From JBEKCP01 sp050014815 (GTDB taxonomy: Bacteria; Planctomycetota; Planctomycetia; Pirellulales; Thermoguttaceae), in contig JBEKCP010000201.1 in the NCBI GenBank assembly GCA_050014815.1, forward strand, positions 1 to 9,178: a stretch of 9,178 bases of DNA, read 5' to 3'. Positions 1 through 3,375 of this stretch are shown one piece after another. The notes below the pieces were generated by a model. It searched no databases. It was given only the letters and a program-made list of their open reading frames with translations, and was not told the DNA's origin. The stretch's first letter is position 1. Each line of letters opens with the position of its first letter. Made by a program: the position numbers and the translations under genes.

Positions 1-48
1 GGGATTGGGGATTGGGGATTGGGGATTGGGGATTGGGGATTGGGGATT
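1..48 (+). repeat. Heptad tandem array (GGGGATT)n, G-rich on plus strand
   Basis: Seven consecutive ATT-ended units with an exact 7-base period and no mismatch. The array begins at the window edge, so its true length is unknown. The G-rich strand is plus, opposite to the array at 111-131, so the two form an inverted pair 62 bases apart. Runs of four G every seven bases could also form a G-quadruplex, which is an inference from composition. No gene overlaps it with confidence. Confidence 0.95.
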
Positions 49-76
49 GCGGGACTTAAGATTTGGGACGTTCCTG

Positions 77-104
77 CATCCTTCCGCCTTCATCCGTCCG
101 CCTT
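77..104. repeat. 14-bp direct repeat, two copies
   Basis: CATCCTTCCGCCTT (77-90) is followed immediately by CATCCGTCCGCCTT (91-104), with one mismatch. It lies between the two inverted heptad arrays and downstream of tsf. An open frame crosses this segment on the plus strand but has no ribosome binding site and is antisense to tsf, so I regard the segment as non-coding repeat DNA. Confidence 0.8.
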
Positions 105-110
105 ACTTCC

Positions 111-131
111 CAATCCCCAATCCCTAATCCC
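111..131 (-). repeat. Heptad array, G-rich on minus strand, downstream of tsf
   Basis: Three units read on the minus strand as GGGATTA, GGGATTG, GGGATTG. The array starts nine bases after the tsf stop codon. In a tsf transcript this G-rich stretch could pair with the complementary C-rich array at 1-48 over at least 16 bp, giving a long hairpin that may end or protect the message. The pairing is read directly from the sequence; the function is inferred. Confidence 0.85.
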
Positions 132-140
132 TATTTGACA

Positions 141-980
141 TTACTCCTTGGGCAGTTCCCAGTGAACGAAGCGGAGGATCTTCATGCCGGCCCCGGCGGC
201 CAGCTCTCCGATCGTCTTGCCGCCGTACTTCTCCCGGTTGGCGTGCGGCTGCTCCAGGAGGCACCTTTCGGCGTAGAAATCCTTCAGCCGGCCCTCGACC
301 ATCTTGGCGATGATCTTCTCCGGCTTGCCCTCCTGCCGCGCGGCCTCGGCAAGGATCTCCCGCTCCTTTTCGAGCGTGGCCGGGTCGATCTCGTCCTTGC
401 GGACCACGACGGGCCGCATGGCCGCGATGTGCATCGCGATGTCGCGGCCCAGCTCGGGGTTGCCCCCCTCGACCGCCAGCAGGACGCCGACCGCGCCGTT
501 ATGGTGCGCGTAACCGGCGCAGGACCCGTCGATCCGCAAGAGCCGCTCCAGCTTGAATGCCTCGCGGATGCGATTCAAGAGGTCTTCGAACTGCCCCACG
601 AGCGTCTGGCCCGGTTTGCCGGGCGACGGCTGGGCGAGCAACTCCGCGGGGGCGGCCGCCCCCGGGCCGGTGGCCAACTGCTTCACCAGATCGTTGGCCA
701 ACGCGACGAACTGCTCGTTGTTGGCCACCGGCGCGCTCTCGCAGCGGAGGTCGACCATCGCCCCGACCCCCGCGGCAAAGTCGGCGTAGACGGCGATCCG
801 GCCGGTGGTCGTCGAGCGGCCGGCCCGCTTCTCGGCCACCTTCTTGCCTTGTTTGCGGAGCCACTGGACGGCCTCGTCCGGGTTGCCGCCGGTCTCTTGC
901 AAGGCGCGTTTGCAGTCCATCATGGGCAGGCCGGTCAGCTCGCGAAGCGACTTGACGGCCGTTGCGGTAATCTCTGGCAT
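141..980 (-). CDS. tsf: Elongation factor Ts (EF-Ts)
   Basis: Guanine-nucleotide exchange factor for EF-Tu in the cytoplasm: it releases GDP from EF-Tu during translation elongation. The 279-residue protein has the N-terminal UBA-like region (about 1-55) with the family signature around LRELTGLPMMDCKRAL (residues 12-27). The exchange and dimerisation regions follow, ending in KYGGKTIGEL (251-260). The frame is open further upstream, but the ATG at 980 is chosen because GGGAG lies at the right distance and the protein then begins as the family does. Oddity: the segment corresponding to CxTDFV, whose Asp and Phe insert into EF-Tu in E. coli, reads CESAPV at residues 80-85. The Asp and Phe are therefore absent. 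This substitution may be lineage-specific. The gene follows rpsB on the same strand, separated by a 122-bp palindromic repeat, and is followed by a heptad array. Confidence 0.97.
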   Translation of the reverse strand: MPEITATAVKSLRELTGLPMMDCKRALQETGGNPDEAVQWLRKQGKKVAEKRAGRSTTTGRIAVYADFAAGVGAMVDLRCESAPVANNEQFVALANDLVKQLATGPGAAAPAELLAQPSPGKPGQTLVGQFEDLLNRIREAFKLERLLRIDGSCAGYAHHNGAVGVLLAVEGGNPELGRDIAMHIAAMRPVVVRKDEIDPATLEKEREILAEAARQEGKPEKIIAKMVEGRLKDFYAERCLLEQPHANREKYGGKTIGELAAGAGMKILRFVHWELPKE

Positions 981-1000
981 CAGGCTGACTCCCGTTCCAT

Positions 1001-1122
1001 TGTAGGGTGGGTCGACGGGCACCATGCGTAGCATGGTCGGCGAGCCCCACCACCTTCTTGACCATATTGGTGGGGCTCGCCGACCAACGCTCCGCGTCGG
1101 TGCCCGCTCGACCCACCCTGCA
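1001..1122. repeat. Nested palindromic repeat (MITE- or REP-like) between rpsB and tsf
   Basis: The outer arms at 1001-1023 and 1099-1122 are complementary over about 23 bases, apart from one mismatch and one extra base. They contain the GGGTGGGTCGA core. The inner arms at 1035-1052 and 1068-1085 are a perfect 18-bp inverted repeat around a 15-base loop. No reading frame inside it looks real and there is no evident target-site duplication. From memory, GGGTGGG-type palindromes recur between genes in planctomycetes and other bacteria, so this is probably a non-autonomous repeat. It ends 20 bases before the tsf start and leaves the tsf ribosome binding site intact. Confidence 0.85.
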
Positions 1123-1164
1123 TGTTGTACTCGCGCCGTGCGAAGGGGAAGAATCCACACCCTC

Positions 1165-1947
1165 TCAACTGGCGGCGGACCCGACTGCGTCGGGTGCCCC
1201 GGCGGCCCGGTCGGCCATCGCCGGTTCCTGCTTCAACTCGCCGGCCGCGGACCGCCCGGCCAGCACGGCGTCCGCCAGGAGCCGCACGATCAGCTCGATC
1301 GAGCGAATGCTGTCGTCGTTGCCCGGAATCGGCAGATCCACCTCGTCCGGATCGCAGTCGGTGTCGATCAGGGCGAGGGTGGTAATCCCCAATTTCCGTG
1401 CCTCTTTGACCGCATTGTGCTCCTTGCGGGGATCGATGACCACGAGGCACTCGGGCAGGCGGTTCATCGTCCGCATGCCGTTGAGGTTGCGGTACATCTT
1501 GCGGTACTCGCGGGCCAGGGCGGACTGCATTTTCTTGGAGTAGGTCGCCAACTCCTCGCCGGCGCGGATGGCTTCGAGCTCCTCCAGGCGGCCCAGCCGG
1601 CTGCGGATCGTGCGGAAGTTCGTCAAGGTGCCGCCGAGCCAGCGGTCGCTGACATAAGGCATGCCGCACCGCAACGACTCGTGCTCGATCGTTTCGGCCG
1701 CCTGCCGCTTGGTCCCGACCATCAGGACCAGGCTTCCCTGGGCGGCGACCCGCTGGAGATACTTTCGGGCCCGGAGCACGCCGCGGATCGTCTCGCGGAC
1801 GTCGATGATGTGGATCAGGTTGCGGCGGCCGTAGATGTACGGCCTCATCTTGGGGTTCCAGCGGCTGGCACGATGGCCGAAGTGGACCCCCGCTTCAATC
1901 AGGTCTTTGACAAGGATAGTAGCCAACAGCGGATCTCCCACAGGCAC
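1165..1947 (-). CDS. rpsB: 30S ribosomal protein S2
   Basis: Structural protein of the small ribosomal subunit. The 260 residues carry the S2 hallmarks: AGVHFGHRASRWNPKM (19-34), the LVLMVGTKRQA strand-turn region (73-83), DRWLGGTLTNF (101-111) and the C-terminal IDTDCDPDEVDLPIPGNDDSIRSI (194-217). The last 30 residues are an Ala-rich low-complexity tail. The start is a GTG at 1947, preceded by GGGGAGGA ten bases upstream. A second GTG two codons later is possible but further from that site. The order rpsB then tsf is the normal bacterial one. The gap of 184 bases to tsf, filled mostly by a palindromic repeat, is larger than usual. The message could come from a promoter in 1948-2010, where I see no clear consensus, or by read-through from the upstream cassette. 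Confidence 0.97.
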   Translation of the reverse strand: MPVGDPLLATILVKDLIEAGVHFGHRASRWNPKMRPYIYGRRNLIHIIDVRETIRGVLRARKYLQRVAAQGSLVLMVGTKRQAAETIEHESLRCGMPYVSDRWLGGTLTNFRTIRSRLGRLEELEAIRAGEELATYSKKMQSALAREYRKMYRNLNGMRTMNRLPECLVVIDPRKEHNAVKEARKLGITTLALIDTDCDPDEVDLPIPGNDDSIRSIELIVRLLADAVLAGRSAAGELKQEPAMADRAAGAPDAVGSAAS

Positions 1948-2009
1948 ACCGGCGAAATCCTCCCCGCGGGGGGTGGCGTCCGGCGTTCATGTCGAACCTC
2001 GGTCGGTTG

Positions 2010-2044
2010 AAAAAAGCTTGCCGCCCTGGACCGTTCAAAGCGGC
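2010..2044 (-). terminator. Possible rho-independent terminator after the DUF2442 gene
   Basis: On the minus strand GCCGC (2044-2040) can pair with GCGGC (2024-2020) around a 15-base loop, followed after four bases by six T (2015-2010). It lies 13 bases past the DUF2442 stop and before rpsB. The stem is short and the T run is displaced, so this is tentative. If real, it separates the small-protein cassette from rpsB-tsf. Confidence 0.35.
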
Positions 2045-2056
2045 GAACCTGGAAGT

Positions 2057-2392
2057 TTAGTGATTATCGCCCGCGGAGTCAACCGGGGGGCGCATAAACT
2101 GCCGCCTTGTCTGCCTCCACTTCGCAAGCGACGCCGCAGATTCAGCGGACCGCCGTCCGGCGAGAAGTCCCTCGACGCTGATATCCTCATCAAGTTCGGG
2201 CCAGTGGATGCCCTCCCCCGCGCTGATCAGCTCGTAGTTCTCTCGTTCCGCGCGGGTTCCGCCGAGCAACCTCGGATACCATGCCAAAGGCACAGACAGC
2301 GAGCGTCCGTCGTCCAGCCGCACGGTCAGTGAATCTTCCGAAAACGCCACGGACTCCGCAAAGGAGTCCCGCTCAGTTACCAAAGTGCTCAT
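2057..2392 (-). CDS. DUF2442 domain protein
   Basis: A 111-residue protein matching the DUF2442 family as I recall it: a beta-rich N-terminal half with LDDGRSLSVPLAWYPRL (26-42), then GIHWPELDEDISVEGLLAG (61-79). The second motif is the most diagnostic part of the family. The remaining 32 residues are a basic, Arg-rich tail beyond the usual domain. The ATG at 2392 has GGAGG six bases upstream. The first 20 bases overlap the end of the DUF4160 gene in another frame, so the two are probably translationally coupled. DUF2442 genes are often found beside DUF4160 genes, and a toxin-antitoxin-like role has been suggested for such pairs. The molecular function is not established and I do not assign one. 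Confidence 0.9.
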   Translation of the reverse strand: MSTLVTERDSFAESVAFSEDSLTVRLDDGRSLSVPLAWYPRLLGGTRAERENYELISAGEGIHWPELDEDISVEGLLAGRRSAESAASLAKWRQTRRQFMRPPVDSAGDNH

Positions 2393-2609
2393 TCCACGCC
2401 TCCAGAATCCTTGGCTGGTTGTCCACTACGATTCTCTCGAGGTCCCGCAACTCATGATCGCCGAACCGCCGAGACCCGGCAAGCCGGACGGGATTAAGCC
2501 AGAACTTGGCAGCCGCGCGGCCGCGTCGCACGTGAACGTGGGGCGGTTCGTTTCCTTCGGAAGAGTAGAAAAAGAGCTTGTACGGACCTATTTCGTCGAT
2601 GGTCGGCAC
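2373..2609 (-). CDS. DUF4160 domain protein
   Basis: A 78-residue protein with the DUF4160 pattern: a short N-terminal strand region beginning MPTI, the motif EPPHVHVRRG (21-30), and the C-terminal helix ending in AWNEHFG (71-77). The His-x-His in PPHVHV and the Trp-Asn near the end are the residues I would expect to be functional. The frame is open nine bases further upstream to a GTG at 2618. The GTG at 2609 is preferred because GGAGGTGA sits five bases before it and the family normally starts MPTI. The gene overlaps the downstream DUF2442 gene by 20 bases and follows the 70-residue antitoxin-like gene after 48 bases. Its function is unknown. It could be the toxic or effector partner of DUF2442, but no catalytic motif proves it. 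Confidence 0.88.
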   Translation of the reverse strand: MPTIDEIGPYKLFFYSSEGNEPPHVHVRRGRAAAKFWLNPVRLAGSRRFGDHELRDLERIVVDNQPRILEAWNEHFGN

Positions 2610-2657
2610 GCTCTTCACCTCCTCGCCGGTTGTCTCGGCTCCCGCCGAGACCGACGA

Positions 2658-2870
2658 TCATTCGGTCCCCTCGTAGATGCTCCCGCGGCTGTCATCGACG
2701 GGGCGGGTAATCCGCACGCCGCCAGCGGCCATTCGATGGAGGGATTCCAACCAATCGTCCTTCACCGGTGCGGCGGGCGGCTCGTCGACAATCGTGACCT
2801 TCACTTGGTGCCCGCGGAACTCTGGCCGGGACACAAGTTCCTCCCACGGTCCTGTCACTTCAGTCGGCAT
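2658..2870 (-). CDS. Small antitoxin-like hypothetical protein
   Basis: A 70-residue acidic protein. The N-terminal part has the pattern VTGPWEELVSRPEFRGHQVKV (5-25), ending in a beta strand. A Pro-rich linker and a short helix follow, and the tail is DDSRGSIYEG (59-68). From memory, small proteins with a VTG.WEE start, a strand ending in VTI or VTV, and a D-S-R-x-S-I-Y-E-G tail occur in planctomycetes and cyanobacteria and resemble antitoxin N-terminal regions. This is a recollection of sequence style, not a family assignment. The ATG at 2870 is chosen over one nine codons upstream because GGAGG lies six bases before it. It is the first gene of the cassette with DUF4160 and DUF2442. A perfect TATAAT lies 27 bases upstream. 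Confidence 0.75.
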   Translation of the reverse strand: MPTEVTGPWEELVSRPEFRGHQVKVTIVDEPPAAPVKDDWLESLHRMAAGGVRITRPVDDSRGSIYEGTE

Positions 2871-2896
2871 GCTCAACCTCCCATCCCACCAACACA

Positions 2897-2902
2897 ATTA
2901 TA
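2897..2902 (-). promoter_or_regulatory. Candidate -10 box (TATAAT) of the small-protein cassette
   Basis: A perfect TATAAT on the minus strand would place the transcript start about 20 bases before the ATG at 2870. The hexamer 17 bases upstream (CTCCAG) is not a recognisable -35. The promoter may therefore depend on an activator, or the cassette may be transcribed from the tRNA-Gln promoter, since no terminator is visible between the tRNA and the cassette. Confidence 0.45.
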
Positions 2903-2964
2903 GCGATCAACCATGCCCGCTGGAGGGGGTGAGGAATTACGATACCGCCGCTGCCCACAGAAAG

Positions 2965-3035
2965 CTACCCGGCCTGGACTCGAACCAGGAACGAGGGAGC
3001 CAAAGTCCCTTGTGTTACCATTACACCACCGGGTA
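2965..3035 (-). tRNA. tRNA-Gln (anticodon UUG)
   Basis: Complete 71-base cloverleaf. The 7-bp acceptor stem TACCCGG/CCGGGTA is perfect. The D arm is GTGT/ACAC with an AATGGTA loop. The anticodon stem AGGGA/TCCCT holds the loop CTTTGGC with anticodon TTG. The variable loop is four bases, and the T arm is CCTGG/CCAGG with loop TTCGAGT. The discriminator base is G and the first pair is U1-A72, both expected for bacterial glutamine tRNA. The 3' CCA is not encoded, so it must be added by CCA-adding enzyme. It decodes CAA and, by wobble, CAG. Confidence 0.97.
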
Positions 3036-3038
3036 TGC

Positions 3039-3059
3039 CGGGTGGCATAATTCCACCCG
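3039..3059. other. Hairpin just upstream of tRNA-Gln
   Basis: CGGGTGG (3039-3045) and CCACCCG (3053-3059) form a perfect 7-bp stem with a seven-base loop. It ends three bases from the mature 5' end of the tRNA. It shares the CCCGG tract with the acceptor stem and could be part of the precursor leader recognised or avoided during RNase P processing. Confidence 0.5.
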
Positions 3060-3104
3060 TTGCTAACCAATAAAGGCGATACTGCCACGATTGGCGACCG
3101 TCAC

Positions 3105-3132
3105 AGTATAGCGGTTTCAAGGCTGAGTTCAA
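3105..3132 (-). promoter_or_regulatory. Candidate promoter of tRNA-Gln
   Basis: On the minus strand TTGAAC (3132-3127) and TATACT (3110-3105) are separated by 16 bases, a good sigma70-like match. Transcription would start near 3098, giving a leader of about 63 bases before the tRNA. That leader includes the hairpin at 3039-3059. Confidence 0.5.
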
Positions 3133-3181
3133 CCACACGGCCCGCGTCGATGGCGGCCGGAGGTCACAGGGTTCTCCCGGA

Positions 3182-3211
3182 TTCATCCGCGTGCATCTGT
3201 GTTCATCCGTG
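3182..3211. repeat. 10-bp imperfect tandem repeat (3 units)
   Basis: The units TTCATCCGCG, TGCATCTGTG and TTCATCCGTG lie head to tail. From memory, this CAT-CTGTG/CAT-CCGTG sequence is a common intergenic repeat in planctomycetes and related bacteria. It is the first of three adjacent tandem-repeat types between uvrA and tRNA-Gln. Confidence 0.75.
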
Positions 3212-3242
3212 GCCCCTTCTGGCCGAATTCGGAGGGCGGAAA

Positions 3243-3296
3243 GTGTGAAAGGTGAGAAAAGTGAGAAGGGTGAAAAGGGCGCGAAAGGTGAGCAGT
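3243..3296. repeat. 9-bp imperfect purine-rich tandem repeat (6 units)
   Basis: Six consecutive nine-base units of the form GTGAGAARG occupy this segment: GTGTGAAAG, GTGAGAAAA, GTGAGAAGG, GTGAAAAGG, GCGCGAAAG, GTGAGCAGT. Read on the minus strand in one frame they give a repetitive Phe-Ser-Pro/Leu string, but no ribosome binding site or conserved protein supports translation. Confidence 0.8.
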
Positions 3297-3305
3297 ACGC
3301 CAGTC

Positions 3306-3375
3306 TAATCCCCAATCCCTAATCCCTAATCCCCAATCCCTAATCCCGAATCCCCAATCCCCAATCCCTAATCCC
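3306..3375 (-). repeat. Heptad array (10 units), G-rich on minus strand, at the 3' end of uvrA
   Basis: Ten contiguous seven-base units, each GGGATTA, GGGATTG or (once) GGGATTC on the minus strand. The unit nearest uvrA (3369-3375) overlaps its last codons and supplies most of the TAG stop. The orientation relative to the upstream gene matches that of the array behind tsf. Three GGGATTA/GGGATTG arrays in 3.4 kb suggest a family of expanding or mobile repeats. Confidence 0.93.

Noticed and set aside
1..131. CRISPR array or telomere
   Set aside because: The units are 7-bp contiguous tandem repeats without spacers, so not CRISPR. Similar arrays lie inside the window between genes, so the left array is not evidence of a chromosome end.
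63..1031. 322-codon plus-strand frame across tsf
   Set aside because: It is antisense to a well-supported tsf, begins in repeat DNA, lacks a ribosome binding site and has no known motif.
1024..2010. 328-codon plus-strand frame across rpsB
   Set aside because: It is antisense to rpsB and starts inside the palindromic repeat; composition is typical of shadow frames.
1992..2052. Possible attachment site: TCGAACC-like sequences resembling the tRNA-Gln T-loop, on the far side of the small-gene cassette
   Set aside because: The match to the tRNA 3' part is only seven or eight bases, and no integrase gene is present, so integration of the cassette at the tRNA is not supported.
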